Of a stretch of 64,000 nucleotides of DNA, positions 1-9,111 are shown one piece after another (the stretch's first letter is position 1; each line of letters starts with the position of its first letter). The stretch lies in contig JACKPM010000004.1 of the NCBI GenBank assembly GCA_024233495.1, positions 1 to 64,000 of the forward strand, read 5' to 3'. Source of the DNA: Chlamydiales bacterium. GTDB taxonomy: Bacteria > Chlamydiota > Chlamydiia > Chlamydiales > JAAKFR01. Under the pieces are notes generated by a model, which saw only the letters and a list, made by a program, of their open reading frames with translations, searched no databases and was not told the origin of the DNA. Both the position numbers and the translations under genes were made by a program.

Positions 1-2126
1 AACATTACCACACCAAGCAAGATAGGTAGAAGGTGGAACTGGTTTCCAATGAAGAAAATAGGTGTCTTCCAAGAGAAGAGTACATCAGGAGCAGTCAGGT
101 TATCAATCCACCCCGGAATGAAAGAGGCACCGCGCAACTGGAATGATGACTTAAGCAAGTCAAACATTGCGATCAAGAAGGGGAGCTGAATCAAAATAGG
201 GAAGCAGCCCATAAAGGGGTTTACCTTCTTCTCTCGATAGAGCGTCATGATTTCAATTTGTGCCCGCTTAGGGTCTTTCTTATGCCTGCTTTGAATCGCC
301 TTCACTTGTGGAGAAAGAAGCTGCATACGGCGCATCGACTTGAATGACCAGGCATTGAGAGGGAAGAGCAAGAGACGCAAGAAGACAGTCAACAAAATGA
401 TCGAGAAGCCCCAAGAATGGGTGATCATGTGGAAGAATTCCATCACCACAAAGAGAAGCTTTGCAAACGGCTTTGAAATGAAGCTGAACCAGCCGTAGAA
501 GGTGCGGCAATCAATGTACTTTGGATTATACCCAGTGCTTGGGTCTGCATAAAACTTGTCTACCGCTTTCAAAGTAGACTCTTCAAAAGGGCCTGCATAG
601 AGGCGGAACTTGTAGTTGCCTCCCTTTGCTGGGATAGGGAGAAGGAGTTGATAACCTGGATACTTCTCTTTCGGGTAGGGCTGATAGCGAGGATTGATCA
701 AACTCAGACGAGTAGGTGCTTCGCTTCCGGGAATGCCGCGCACCTTAAAGCCCGCTCCAATCTCGCTAAGGGGATCCATAATCATCCCTAAATAGCCGTT
801 CGAAACCACCATCCAATCTGGATGCACAGAACCAACAGAGACACTCTCTTTTGGTTTTGGCAGAGAGACTTTTTCCATCTCACCTTTACCCTTGCGAATC
901 AAGCGGTATTGTACACGAGGGTTAGATGCCTTCGACATGATCTCTACGTCATTTACGCCTGAAGTGAGCCAAAGACCACGTCCATCACCCTCCACTTTCA
1001 AATCGAGATTCAAAACATAGGGAGCCCCATTATGCCCACCCTCTAGAGTGTAGGTCTTTGTGATTTTTCTGTTGGGCTGTGCACCTTCAAAGACAATCTT
1101 CTCAGGGGAAAACTCCTTGACACTATAGACGAGTTCAGCCATCTCAGGGTAGTCAGAAACTATATTCAAGCCGTAGAACTCAGGAGCAACAATATCTTTC
1201 CCTGCAATTGAACGGCGGAAGAGAGGGTAGTATCCTCCAACTTGCCCCTCAGGCTTTTCTTCGGCTGAGCCGGCTACATAGTAAGGATGAGCAGGGAAGT
1301 GGTCATTTGCAGGAGAGTCTTCCGCAATCTCTCGATCAGCATCGATTTGGTTCACCACACTGTAAGGATTTTTATCTGTGCGGAAAGGGAGATTTACCTC
1401 TGAAACCGCGCCACCCACATTGGTGAAAACCACTTGCTGGTAGTCGTTTTCCAATACATAGAATTTTTGGTCGGCATGAGCAGCAACGGCAATAACTTTT
1501 GGCTCCTCTTTCTGCACAAGACCAGAGAAGGCTGGAATGTGCTGTAAAGAGACGAATGACTTCCCACGTACCTCATAGAAGCCGACAGGTAGATACCCTT
1601 CACTGCTCTTAAACAGTGCAATTGCATTGCTCTGAGGGAAGCCGCTCAAAACGTCAACGAGTCCATCTTGATACTCTCCCAAGAAGACTTCTGGGGAGGA
1701 GCCGAAGGTGACAAGCTGCAAGTCAAAGGTGCCTTTCTCTGGCAAGGTGGTGACATGCAAATTTTCAAAATCTTTTGGGGCGTAGAGGACAGGCCCTTTT
1801 GCCACAGACTGCTTGGACTTAAGATAGAGCGTCTCATGGCCAACCGTGATGGTCTCAGGGAGGTGCTGTGTCCATGCCACTGTGATCACGCTCTTTCCAT
1901 CGCGTATACCTGTGTGGTCATCAAAGGTGACAACAGGAAGCTCGCTCAACTTGGCGGTACGTTGATCGTACTCAGCCTTGTGAGCCAAGATTTCTTGCCT
2001 CTTTTTCTCCTCTCGCTGTTGTAGGAGTTCGCGGTTTTTCTTGTCATTTTGATGACTAAAAAATAGATTCATCCCCAAGAAGACAACGGCGACGAGGATG
2101 ACGTAGATTATGGTGCGTGCATTCAT
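1..2126 (-). CDS. yidC: Membrane protein insertase YidC (3' end outside window)
   Basis: YidC/Oxa1-family insertase, which places proteins in the inner membrane alone or with the Sec translocon. About 708 codons are visible and the frame is still open at base 1, so the C-terminal membrane segments are missing. The start is the ATG at 2126 (MNARTIIY). It is followed by one transmembrane helix (residues ~5-22) and a long periplasmic domain typical of Gram-negative YidC. The conserved core begins near residue 560, with HSWGFSIILLTVFLRLLLFP followed by the cytoplasmic loop QLLSPQVKAIQSRHKKDP and then NPFMGCFPILIQLPFLIAMF. Divergent from the TPR-like gene at 2200. A possible promoter (TTGACG at 2157-2162, 17-bp spacer, TACTCT at 2134-2139) would leave almost no leader and is weakly supported. 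The assignment to YidC is secure. Confidence 0.96.
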   Translation of the reverse strand, partial: MNARTIIYVILVAVVFLGMNLFFSHQNDKKNRELLQQREEKKRQEILAHKAEYDQRTAKLSELPVVTFDDHTGIRDGKSVITVAWTQHLPETITVGHETLYLKSKQSVAKGPVLYAPKDFENLHVTTLPEKGTFDLQLVTFGSSPEVFLGEYQDGLVDVLSGFPQSNAIALFKSSEGYLPVGFYEVRGKSFVSLQHIPAFSGLVQKEEPKVIAVAAHADQKFYVLENDYQQVVFTNVGGAVSEVNLPFRTDKNPYSVVNQIDADREIAEDSPANDHFPAHPYYVAGSAEEKPEGQVGGYYPLFRRSIAGKDIVAPEFYGLNIVSDYPEMAELVYSVKEFSPEKIVFEGAQPNRKITKTYTLEGGHNGAPYVLNLDLKVEGDGRGLWLTSGVNDVEIMSKASNPRVQYRLIRKGKGEMEKVSLPKPKESVSVGSVHPDWMVVSNGYLGMIMDPLSEIGAGFKVRGIPGSEAPTRLSLINPRYQPYPKEKYPGYQLLLPIPAKGGNYKFRLYAGPFEESTLKAVDKFYADPSTGYNPKYIDCRTFYGWFSFISKPFAKLLFVVMEFFHMITHSWGFSIILLTVFLRLLLFPLNAWSFKSMRRMQLLSPQVKAIQSRHKKDPKRAQIEIMTLYREKKVNPFMGCFPILIQLPFLIAMFDLLKSSFQLRGASFIPGWIDNLTAPDVLFSWKTPIFFIGNQFHLLPILLGVVM

Positions 2127-2199
2127 GGCGGGGAGAGTAGCATATACCATATACAACGTCAATCTTGACTTAAGAATAGTTATTTGATCGAATGGCAAC

Positions 2200-2913
2200 A
2201 TGATCAATTTATTTTTGTGTTGTGCGCTTTTGGCAAGCAGTGAGCACCACTTCTACGAGATGGCGCAGAAATCTTTGAAAGACCAAGAGCAAGACCGCGC
2301 CTTTCTTTATTTCTTACAGGCACTCGATGCGACGCAAAAAAAAGAACCACTTGATCTCAATCGCTATAATGAAGGGCTCAACTTCTACTTGAAAGGGGCG
2401 AAGCCACACGAGATTGTGGAGCTTGAAGGGGAGGATCTTGGCCTTAACTTTCTTGTCGCTACTGCCTATGCAAATTTAGGTGAGTTTCAGAAGTTCTTCG
2501 AAATGTTCTACTCCGCCTACCCTCATTTCAAGGGAACTTTCCTTGATTACAAAACACGAGGAATTCTCTATTTGCGTTTATCGCAAAAGAATATAGAGAG
2601 GCGTGAGGAGTATATCGCAAAGGCTGAGAAGAATTTACGTCGCGCATTAGAGCTAAATTATAATGATGGAGCACTCTATCCCATTTTGATTACGATTGCA
2701 AAGGATGCAAAAAAGGGGGAAGATGTGCTTTGCTATTTGAAAAAGCTAAGTGAGAGCGAGGCGATGATTCAGCGGAGCTCTATTTTGCCCTATGTGCAAG
2801 AAGCTGTCGATTTAGGGGCGCATGATGTGGGAAGCGCACTTGTCGAGAGGGCAAGAAAGCTCTATAGTTACAGCCGCTCAATCACCGCCGCAGAAGAAAT
2901 ACTGAGGAGATAA
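2200..2913 (+). CDS. TPR-like helical-repeat protein upstream of pkn1
   Basis: A 237-residue protein of unknown function. The first ~14 residues (MINLFLCCALLASS) are hydrophobic and could be a short signal peptide. The remainder is helical and TPR-like: a pattern such as FLVATAYANLGEFQKFFEMF is followed by AEKNLRRALELNYNDGALYP, the usual TPR consensus of small and bulky residues with an A-L-E-L-N turn. It ends two bases before the pkn1 start, so the two genes are almost certainly co-transcribed and probably translationally coupled. From memory, C. trachomatis has a hypothetical gene (CT144) next to pkn1 (CT145); this may be its counterpart, but no sequence comparison was made. A role as partner or substrate of the kinase-like protein is only an inference from the coupling. 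Confidence 0.8.
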   Translation: MINLFLCCALLASSEHHFYEMAQKSLKDQEQDRAFLYFLQALDATQKKEPLDLNRYNEGLNFYLKGAKPHEIVELEGEDLGLNFLVATAYANLGEFQKFFEMFYSAYPHFKGTFLDYKTRGILYLRLSQKNIERREEYIAKAEKNLRRALELNYNDGALYPILITIAKDAKKGEDVLCYLKKLSESEAMIQRSSILPYVQEAVDLGAHDVGSALVERARKLYSYSRSITAAEEILRR

Positions 2914-2915
2914 GA

Positions 2916-4976
2916 ATGCAAAAAGAGTTCATGGGGGATTACAAAATCCTCAAGCAAATTGGGCAGGGGCCGCTTGGCGCTGTTTTGCTTGCAGAGCACC
3001 GCTTTATCAAAAAGCCGTATGTGTTAAAGATATTGCCATACGATCTATGTCAAGACCGCAATTTTATGCAGCACTTTGAGCAAGAGGTGAGTCGTTTTGC
3101 CGCTCTTGAGCATCCACACCTAGTACGCATTCATAACGTCTCCTTTTGTGAAGGCACCTATTTTCTTGTTACAGACTGTGTTGTAGATTCAATAGGAGAG
3201 ACCACAAACTTGGCACAATATATGTCTGGCAGAAAGGAGCGTTTGCGTGAAGATGAGCTTCTCAGCGTGGCAAAACAAATTGCCGAGGTTCTGGATTTTG
3301 TGCACAGCAAGAATGTTTTCCATGGTGCTTTGACACTCAATAACATATTGATTGGGAAAGGGAACCCAGGCATCGATGTCTTTATCTCTGATCTTGGCCT
3401 TCTCAAGCTTGTCCATCCTGGAGGGATCTTGGCAAAGACATTTCAGGCCACAGCGGATGCCCTCTCCGTCTTCCCTACAACTGCCTCTGCAGGTGATGAG
3501 CGGTACAAGCCAACACCTGTTGAGAGCGAGAAGTTATCGAAACTGACCCAAGCCTTTTTGCAAAGCTACGCCTTCTTGGCTCCTGAGCAAAAGAAGCTCT
3601 TGCCTATGACTGCTGCATGCGATGCTTACGCTTATGGTACACTCCTTTACTACTTGATCACAGGAACATTTCCAGAGGGTGTCTTTGAAACAATCAAAGC
3701 GCTTGTGCCGCAATACCGCTTCGACTGGGATGTGGTGATTCAAGGATGTTTACAACGCAACCCCGATAACCGTCCAAAGCAGCTGCTTCCTCTTTTAGAG
3801 AAGACGAAGATGCACACCATCTCAGTCGAAGCTCAGCCAAGGCGTTTTCCTGAACCGAAAACAGAAGCTTTTCAACCTCAGCTTCAAGAGGCAAAGCCAA
3901 TCTCGGTGGAGGCTGCAGCTCCCCGATCTATTGAAGCGAAAAGAGAAGAGGCGCAGAGCATACAAGCGATTAAGGAGCACCTCATCCCCGATGAACCTGT
4001 GATCACCGAAGAGAGAGTGCTTCAGCCTGTCGCTGCATTGCAGCCTGTGATTGAGCGTACAGAGACTCCTGCCTCTCCACCTCCACTTGAAAATAGTGTC
4101 ATGGTGCAGAAAAAGGATTTAAGTGAGGCGACTCCAGTGCCCATTACACCTCCAAAAGATGAGAGCTACTCAAAGGCGATCAGCTCAATGCTCAATCGAG
4201 ACCCTGTTGTGACAGAGTACCATCCTGAACACAAAGAGAGCACCAACATCGAGCCTCTGCAAACCGAAATGGTCGTGATTCCCGCTGGCGAATATTTGCG
4301 CGGTTCAAACGAAGGCAACCGCGATGAGGCGCCGCAGCACAAAATCTTCGTTGATCCTTTTGCCATCGATGTGCATCCCGTCACTAATGAGCAGTTTTTG
4401 CGCTTCTTAGACTACATGGGTGGAGAAAAAGATCAAAATTACAATGATATCATCCGTCTGAAAGAGTCGCGCATCAACCGCACTGGAGGACGTCTGCTCA
4501 TCGAGTCGGGCTACGGAAAACACCCTGTTGTGGGTGTGACGTGGTATGGCGCTGTTGCCTACGCAAAGTGGGCAGGAAAACGGCTGCCTACAGAGGCGGA
4601 GTGGGAGATTGCTGCGCGTGGGGGTCTTGAAGGCGCGCCCTACTCGACAGGCGAAAACATTGAGAAGAACCAAGCCAATTTCTTCAGCTCAGATACAACC
4701 TCTGTGCGCAGCTATGCACCAAATGCGTACGGCATCTATGATATGTCGGGCAATGTCTATGAGTGGTGTCAAGATTGGTATGGCTACAACTATTATGAGA
4801 GCTCTGAACAAGAGCCGAGCAACCCAATGGGCCCGCTTCAAGGGGTTTATCGCGTGCTTAGGGGTGGCTGCTGGAAGAGTCTTAAAGAAGATATGCGCTG
4901 CTCGCATCGTCACCGCAATAACCCTGGAACTGTTAACGGCACATACGGATTTAGATGCGCAGCCAACGTTCGATAA
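2916..4976 (+). CDS. pkn1: Pkn1-type protein: kinase-like domain fused to FGE/sulfatase-modifying domain
   Basis: A 686-residue two-domain protein. Residues ~8-300 form a Hanks-type Ser/Thr kinase fold, with a glycine loop (G16-x-G18-x-x-G21) and the ATP lysine K38 in YVLKIL. The catalytic HRDLKxxN motif reads HGALTLNN near residue 136, so the catalytic aspartate is replaced by alanine. The DFG motif is DLG near residue 158. A Pro/Glu-rich linker (~310-445) leads to a formylglycine-generating-enzyme-like domain (~450-686) with the family marks MVVIPAGEYLRGS, RLPTEAEWEIAARGG, GNVYEWCQDWYGYN and GFRCAANVR. In true FGE two cysteines lie in the GGSWxCxxxxC region; here the stretch reads RGGCWKSLKEDMRCSHR, so the first expected cysteine appears to be Ser. 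Kinase-FGE fusions are typical of chlamydial Pkn1. The 3' end overlaps ligA by 22 bp. It may be a pseudokinase. Confidence 0.93.
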   Translation: MQKEFMGDYKILKQIGQGPLGAVLLAEHRFIKKPYVLKILPYDLCQDRNFMQHFEQEVSRFAALEHPHLVRIHNVSFCEGTYFLVTDCVVDSIGETTNLAQYMSGRKERLREDELLSVAKQIAEVLDFVHSKNVFHGALTLNNILIGKGNPGIDVFISDLGLLKLVHPGGILAKTFQATADALSVFPTTASAGDERYKPTPVESEKLSKLTQAFLQSYAFLAPEQKKLLPMTAACDAYAYGTLLYYLITGTFPEGVFETIKALVPQYRFDWDVVIQGCLQRNPDNRPKQLLPLLEKTKMHTISVEAQPRRFPEPKTEAFQPQLQEAKPISVEAAAPRSIEAKREEAQSIQAIKEHLIPDEPVITEERVLQPVAALQPVIERTETPASPPPLENSVMVQKKDLSEATPVPITPPKDESYSKAISSMLNRDPVVTEYHPEHKESTNIEPLQTEMVVIPAGEYLRGSNEGNRDEAPQHKIFVDPFAIDVHPVTNEQFLRFLDYMGGEKDQNYNDIIRLKESRINRTGGRLLIESGYGKHPVVGVTWYGAVAYAKWAGKRLPTEAEWEIAARGGLEGAPYSTGENIEKNQANFFSSDTTSVRSYAPNAYGIYDMSGNVYEWCQDWYGYNYYESSEQEPSNPMGPLQGVYRVLRGGCWKSLKEDMRCSHRHRNNPGTVNGTYGFRCAANVR

Positions 4977-6949
4977 AGAGCAAAAGCGACTATCACAAAC
5001 TCTGCGATGAGATTTGGGAGCACAATCGCCGTTACTACGTCGACAACACTCCCTCCATCTCTGATCGGGAGTTTGACCACCTCCTGGCTTTGCTAGAGCA
5101 AGTGGAGGGGGAACACCCTGATTGGATCTTTGCTGGTTCACCCACGCAACGTGTTGGGGAGAGCGTGGTGGGGGGATTTCCCACCGTGAAGCACAAAGTG
5201 CCGATGCTTTCCCTTGCCAACTCCTACTCTGAAGAGGAGGTGCACGACTTTCTCAAACGCATGGAGAAGCTTCTCCACAAGAAGAGTGTGCTCTATGAGG
5301 CTGAGCTGAAGCTCGACGGCATCGCCTGCTCTGTGCGGTACGAGAAGGGGATTTTGGTGCGCGCTGTCACGCGCGGGAACGGCTCTGAAGGGGATGAGAT
5401 CACCTCAAATGTGCGCACGATTCAATCGCTCCCCCTTCAGCTGCAAGGCGATTATCCCGATCTGCTAGAGGTACGTGGTGAAGTCTTCATGCCCAAGAAG
5501 GCGTTTGAGGAGCTCAACAAACGCTCAACAAAGCAGTTTGCCAATCCGCGCAATGCAGCAAGCGGATCGCTCAAACTCCTCAACCCAAAAGAGGTGGCAA
5601 AAAGGGGATTGGCGATTTCGCTCTACGGTATTGCTGAGTGTTCGCACACCTTGAGCAGTCAATATGAGGCGCTTCACTATTTGATGGAGCTCGGTCTCCC
5701 CGTTATCGTGCAGCACACAAAGTGCCACTCTTTTGACGAGATCATGAAGTTCGCGGGCAACGTAGAAAAAAAACGCAAAAGCTTGCCCTATGAGATAGAT
5801 GGCATCGTCATCAAAGTAGACGACCTTGCAGCGCAAAAGAAATTGGGTGTTACCGGCAAAAACTATAGGTGGGCAGTCGCCTACAAATTTGCTGCAACGC
5901 AAGAGGAGAGTGTGATCCATGAAATCACCGTCCAAGTGGGACGCACCGGTGTGCTCACGCCAGTGGCTGAGCTTGAGCCTGTTTTTGTAGCAGGAAGCAC
6001 CATCTCGCGCGCCACCTTGCACAACGAGGATGAAGTGAAGCGCAAAGACATCCGCATCGGCGACCATGTCTTCATTGAAAAAGGGGGAGATGTGATCCCC
6101 AAAGTAGTCGAGGTGATTCAAGCGAAGCGGCATAAAAATAGTACCCCCTGGAAGATGCCCACAAAATGCCCTGCCTGCGGCACACCTGTTGTGCGCAGTG
6201 AAAAAGAAGTAGCTGTGCGTTGCCCTAATCGAGCAGGCTGCCCCGCGCAAGAGTTGCAACGCATCATTTTCTTCGCAGGTAAGACTGGGATGGACATTGA
6301 GAACCTAGGCAAAAAGATTGTGCTGCAGCTCGTTGAGCACGGCTTTGTTGAGAGTATTGCTGACATCTACGACCTTAGAGAAGAGCAGTTATTCGAACTT
6401 CCTAACTTCAAAGAGAAGTCTGTGCAAAATTTGATGGAGGCGATTGAAGCATCGAAAGATGTAGCGCTGGATCGTTTTATTTTGGCTCTTGGTATCCCTT
6501 TTGTTGGAGCAGAGACAGCCGCGATCTTGGCAGACAATGCGGGTGATTTAGATCGTCTCAAAGGGATAACAGAAGAAGAGTTGATGGAGTTTGAAGGTGT
6601 AGGCCCAAAAGTGGCGGAATCGGTCATCACTTTCTTTTCAGCTGAGGAGAACCTAAAAGAGATTGACCGCCTACTTGAAGCAGGTGTGAAGCCTCGCATC
6701 AAAAAGGTAACAAGCTTCGAGGATCACCCCTTTCATGGGAAGACCTTTGTATTGACTGGCGCGCTTGAGCACTTTACCCGCGACTCAGCGTCAGCATTGA
6801 TACGGGAGAGAGGGGGAAAAGTTTCGGGGTCCATCAGCAAGAAAACAGATTACCTGCTTCTCGGAGAGGACCCCGGTTCGAAGTATGAGAAGGCGAAGAA
6901 GCTCGCCGTTCCCATCCTTACAGAAAAAGAGTTTCAAAAGCTCTGTTAA
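4955..6949 (+). CDS. ligA: NAD-dependent DNA ligase LigA
   Basis: Seals nicks in DNA during replication and repair, using NAD+ as adenylate donor. The length of 664 residues matches the usual ~670. The N-terminal NAD-binding domain Ia contains NRRYYVDNTPSISDREFD. The adenylated lysine is in ELKLDGIACSVRY (residue ~113). The OB-fold region is followed by a four-cysteine zinc finger (CPACGT, RCPNRAGCPAQ), helix-hairpin-helix repeats (ILALGIPFVGAETA, EFEGVGPKVAESV) and a C-terminal BRCT domain (HPFHGKTFVLTGALEHFTRD to the end). The ATG at 4955 lies within the 3' end of pkn1 (22-bp overlap), so expression is coupled to that gene, the arrangement I remember from C. trachomatis. All key motifs are intact. 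Confidence 0.98.
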   Translation: MRSQRSIKSKSDYHKLCDEIWEHNRRYYVDNTPSISDREFDHLLALLEQVEGEHPDWIFAGSPTQRVGESVVGGFPTVKHKVPMLSLANSYSEEEVHDFLKRMEKLLHKKSVLYEAELKLDGIACSVRYEKGILVRAVTRGNGSEGDEITSNVRTIQSLPLQLQGDYPDLLEVRGEVFMPKKAFEELNKRSTKQFANPRNAASGSLKLLNPKEVAKRGLAISLYGIAECSHTLSSQYEALHYLMELGLPVIVQHTKCHSFDEIMKFAGNVEKKRKSLPYEIDGIVIKVDDLAAQKKLGVTGKNYRWAVAYKFAATQEESVIHEITVQVGRTGVLTPVAELEPVFVAGSTISRATLHNEDEVKRKDIRIGDHVFIEKGGDVIPKVVEVIQAKRHKNSTPWKMPTKCPACGTPVVRSEKEVAVRCPNRAGCPAQELQRIIFFAGKTGMDIENLGKKIVLQLVEHGFVESIADIYDLREEQLFELPNFKEKSVQNLMEAIEASKDVALDRFILALGIPFVGAETAAILADNAGDLDRLKGITEEELMEFEGVGPKVAESVITFFSAEENLKEIDRLLEAGVKPRIKKVTSFEDHPFHGKTFVLTGALEHFTRDSASALIRERGGKVSGSISKKTDYLLLGEDPGSKYEKAKKLAVPILTEKEFQKLC

Positions 6950-6970
6950 CGTGAGTTAAGCCTAGCGGAA

Positions 6971-7249
6971 TTAATAATACAGATTGCTTGTATAAACTCT
7001 ACGCGCTTTTGAGCAGCACCCAGCAAGAGCAAGAGCCACAACACCGGCGCCAGCCCACATACCGTAAGAAGCTTCAACTGGCACATTTGACATCGCTCCT
7101 ACACCCTTAAATGTTAGCGCTCCCAAAACCGCCAACAATGCAATCGCACCAAGAGCCGCTCCAATTGCTACTTTTTTTCTAGTGCAGCATCCAGCCACGT
7201 GTAAATTTATTTTGCTTAAAACTGATACCCCTGCTGCTGTTTCAGCCAT
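6971..7249 (-). CDS. Small two-helix membrane protein with paired CC motifs
   Basis: A 92-residue protein of unknown function. The frame is open upstream to 7309, but the ATG at 7249 (MAETAAGVSV) has a strong ribosome-binding site, GGAGGA at 7255-7260, and is the better start. It carries two hydrophobic segments (IGAALGAIALLAVLGALTF and MWAGAGVVALALA). Each lies next to a Gly-Cys-Cys followed by basic residues (AGCCTRKK and AGCCSKARR), giving an internal symmetry. The pair of helices separated by a short loop resembles the bilobed hydrophobic domain of chlamydial inclusion membrane proteins, but the protein is so small that this is only a possibility. It lies downstream of miaB on the same strand, and its distal end faces ligA. 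Confidence 0.7.
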   Translation of the reverse strand: MAETAAGVSVLSKINLHVAGCCTRKKVAIGAALGAIALLAVLGALTFKGVGAMSNVPVEASYGMWAGAGVVALALAGCCSKARRVYTSNLYY

Positions 7250-7311
7250 TTTTATCCTCCGATTGGTTTTGTTTACAATATTTTTAACATAAAAGCTGAA
7301 AGCATTCAATA

Positions 7312-8610
7312 TTAAAAAATTAATTTTCCAATAAAGGTGTTGTGACTGAGGCTGTGTAAAGAAACTTTTTGAAGCGTGCCAATTAGTGAGTCATCTCCTT
7401 CAAAAATGACGTTGCGCCAGCAGCGGGTAAGCCCTTTAAGGTGCTTTTGGTCTTTATTGCGCCGCTCTACAAGGACTTCTACAGTGGAGCCAAGCATTTC
7501 GCGCATGAGCTCAGAGGAGACCTCTTGATGCAGCGCGAGGAGGCGCTGATGCCGCTCATTTTTTACCTCTTCAGGCACATCGTCAGCCCATCTTTTGGCA
7601 GGAGTGCCATTGCGAGGGCTGTAGGTATAGAGGAAGGCGTTAGCATACCGAATCTCACGCATCGCCTGCATTGTCTCCTCAAACTCCTCCTCCGTCTCGG
7701 TGGGGAAGCCCACAATCATGTCGGTTCCAAGCGCCACATTCGGAACAAGCTCTTTTAGAAGGGTCACCTTCTCATAGTACTGCTCTTTCGTATAGATGCG
7801 GTGCATCTTGCGCAAAATACGGCTTGAGCCAGCTTGAAGTGGGAAGTGAACATGTTCACAAAGGCTCGGAAGATCACGAATTGCCTCCATCAACTCCCGT
7901 GTGATGTCGACTGGATGAGAAGTTAAGAAACGCACACGACTCAACCCTTCAATTTTGTCGAGGCGGTAGAGTAGGTCGTGAAAACGGATCTCTTGGTTGT
8001 CCTTGCCATAGCTGTTGACATTTTGCCCTAAAAGGGTGATCTCTTTATAGCCACGGTCGATGAGTTTTTGGCATTCATTCACAATATCATCTGGAGCACG
8101 CGACACCTCAGGGCCACGTGTATAGGGGACGACGCAATAGGTGCAGTACTTGTCACATCCCCGAATAATGGAGACATACGCCTTGTACTTGTCTTGCCGT
8201 TTTGCCACAGTGTAGTCGAGCTCTTTTGAGAAAGAGTCATCTGTGCGCAAAAGTTGCCCTCGGCTCTCCATTACCTCATCAAGCACCGTATTCAAGTCGT
8301 GAATGTTATTGGTGCCCAATACAAAGTCGACGTGAGGAAGCTTGCGAAAAAGCGTCTCCTTTTTCGCATTCGCCATACATCCGGTCACCCCAATAATGCG
8401 GCCAGGTTTGCGCGCCCCCAGCTTGCCAATTTTCCCCATTACCTTGCGCTCAGCTAAGTCGCGAATCGAGCATGTATTAAAGAGAAGCAGATCAGCTTCA
8501 TCCTCATTTTCAGTTTGTACAAGGCCGCGCTCGGTGAGCAGACCAGACATCACTTCGCTGTCCAACTCATTCATTTGGCAGCCGTACGTACGTACAAAAA
8601 AGGTTTTCAT
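7312..8610 (-). CDS. miaB: tRNA-2-methylthio-N6-dimethylallyladenosine synthase MiaB
   Basis: Radical-SAM methylthiotransferase that adds the 2-methylthio group to i6A37 of tRNAs reading UNN codons. The N-terminal UPF0004 domain has its cluster cysteines in RTYGCQMN, LFNTCSIRD and VTGCMANA. The radical-SAM cluster is CDKYCTYC with the adjoining VVPYTRGPEVSR, and the C-terminus is a TRAM domain. I chose the ATG at 8610 (MKTFFVRTYGCQMN), where homology begins. An ATG three codons upstream (8619) is also possible, and neither has a clear ribosome-binding site. The frame extends to 8661, but that would bring it to within three bases of the divergent gene. About 432 residues, normal for the family. 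Confidence 0.95.
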   Translation of the reverse strand: MKTFFVRTYGCQMNELDSEVMSGLLTERGLVQTENEDEADLLLFNTCSIRDLAERKVMGKIGKLGARKPGRIIGVTGCMANAKKETLFRKLPHVDFVLGTNNIHDLNTVLDEVMESRGQLLRTDDSFSKELDYTVAKRQDKYKAYVSIIRGCDKYCTYCVVPYTRGPEVSRAPDDIVNECQKLIDRGYKEITLLGQNVNSYGKDNQEIRFHDLLYRLDKIEGLSRVRFLTSHPVDITRELMEAIRDLPSLCEHVHFPLQAGSSRILRKMHRIYTKEQYYEKVTLLKELVPNVALGTDMIVGFPTETEEEFEETMQAMREIRYANAFLYTYSPRNGTPAKRWADDVPEEVKNERHQRLLALHQEVSSELMREMLGSTVEVLVERRNKDQKHLKGLTRCWRNVIFEGDDSLIGTLQKVSLHSLSHNTFIGKLIF

Positions 8611-8663
8611 TTTTGTCATAAGATCGACTAGACTAATGGATCGCTCAATTAATTGGAACACTC

Positions 8664-9062
8664 ATGGATCTTCTCAAGTTTTTTCATATCGCCTCTGTCT
8701 TCTTCTGGATCAGCTCTTTATTGCTTGTCACCAGACTCCTGGCATGGGCTGGACGTGATTCATTAGAGCTCTATCGTAAAGCTTATTTTTTGATTGAGCT
8801 TCCTGCGATGTGTGTTGCTGTTGTGAGTGGTCTTGCGCTTCTTTTTTTGAAGCCTGACGTCAACTTCACAGCGCCTTGGCTCCATATAAAGCTTACCTTT
8901 GCCTTTGTCCTTATTATATGCGACCTTCTAGTGCTCGCTCAGGTCACACGAGCAGAGAAAGAAGGGGGGCAAATAGCATTCAAAATTTTACATTGGATTA
9001 CGGTTTTTAGCCTGTTAGCAGTACTGGGAGCGATTTATATCGTGAAGGCAAAATTTCGCTAG
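8664..9062 (+). CDS. hemJ: HemJ-like (UPF0093) membrane protein, putative protoporphyrinogen oxidase
   Basis: A 132-residue protein with four predicted transmembrane helices matching the HemJ/UPF0093 pattern. The first helix carries a histidine in LLKFFHIASVFFWISSLLL, followed by RLLAW. The second has PAMCVAVVSGLALLF, the third WLHIKLTFAFVLIICDLL and the fourth HWITVFSLLAVLGAIYIVKAKF. HemJ is the haem-dependent enzyme that oxidises protoporphyrinogen IX in many bacteria lacking HemG/HemY. The helix-1 histidine and the lysine in WLHIKL correspond to the residues known to be conserved. The N-terminus is shorter than in some homologs. It lies divergent to miaB and 49 bp upstream of rplM. Another haem gene, hemL, is in this window at 33151, but not adjacent. 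The symbol rests on motif resemblance only. Confidence 0.72.
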   Translation: MDLLKFFHIASVFFWISSLLLVTRLLAWAGRDSLELYRKAYFLIELPAMCVAVVSGLALLFLKPDVNFTAPWLHIKLTFAFVLIICDLLVLAQVTRAEKEGGQIAFKILHWITVFSLLAVLGAIYIVKAKFR

Positions 9063-9111
9063 GAAAAAAAACGCAAAATTCCTATTATTACTCCCTTTAC
9101 TGAGGAAAACG

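Noticed and set aside
4266..4976. Active formylglycine-generating enzyme
   Set aside because: The domain is FGE-like, but one of the two expected active-site cysteines appears to be Ser, and fusion to a kinase-like domain is typical of chlamydial Pkn1.
5525..6259. 244-codon minus-strand open frame
   Set aside because: Lies wholly inside ligA on the other strand; a coding shadow.
8616..8661. Upstream extension of miaB to 8661
   Set aside because: It adds residues not found in the family and would run up to the divergent gene, leaving no room for its promoter.
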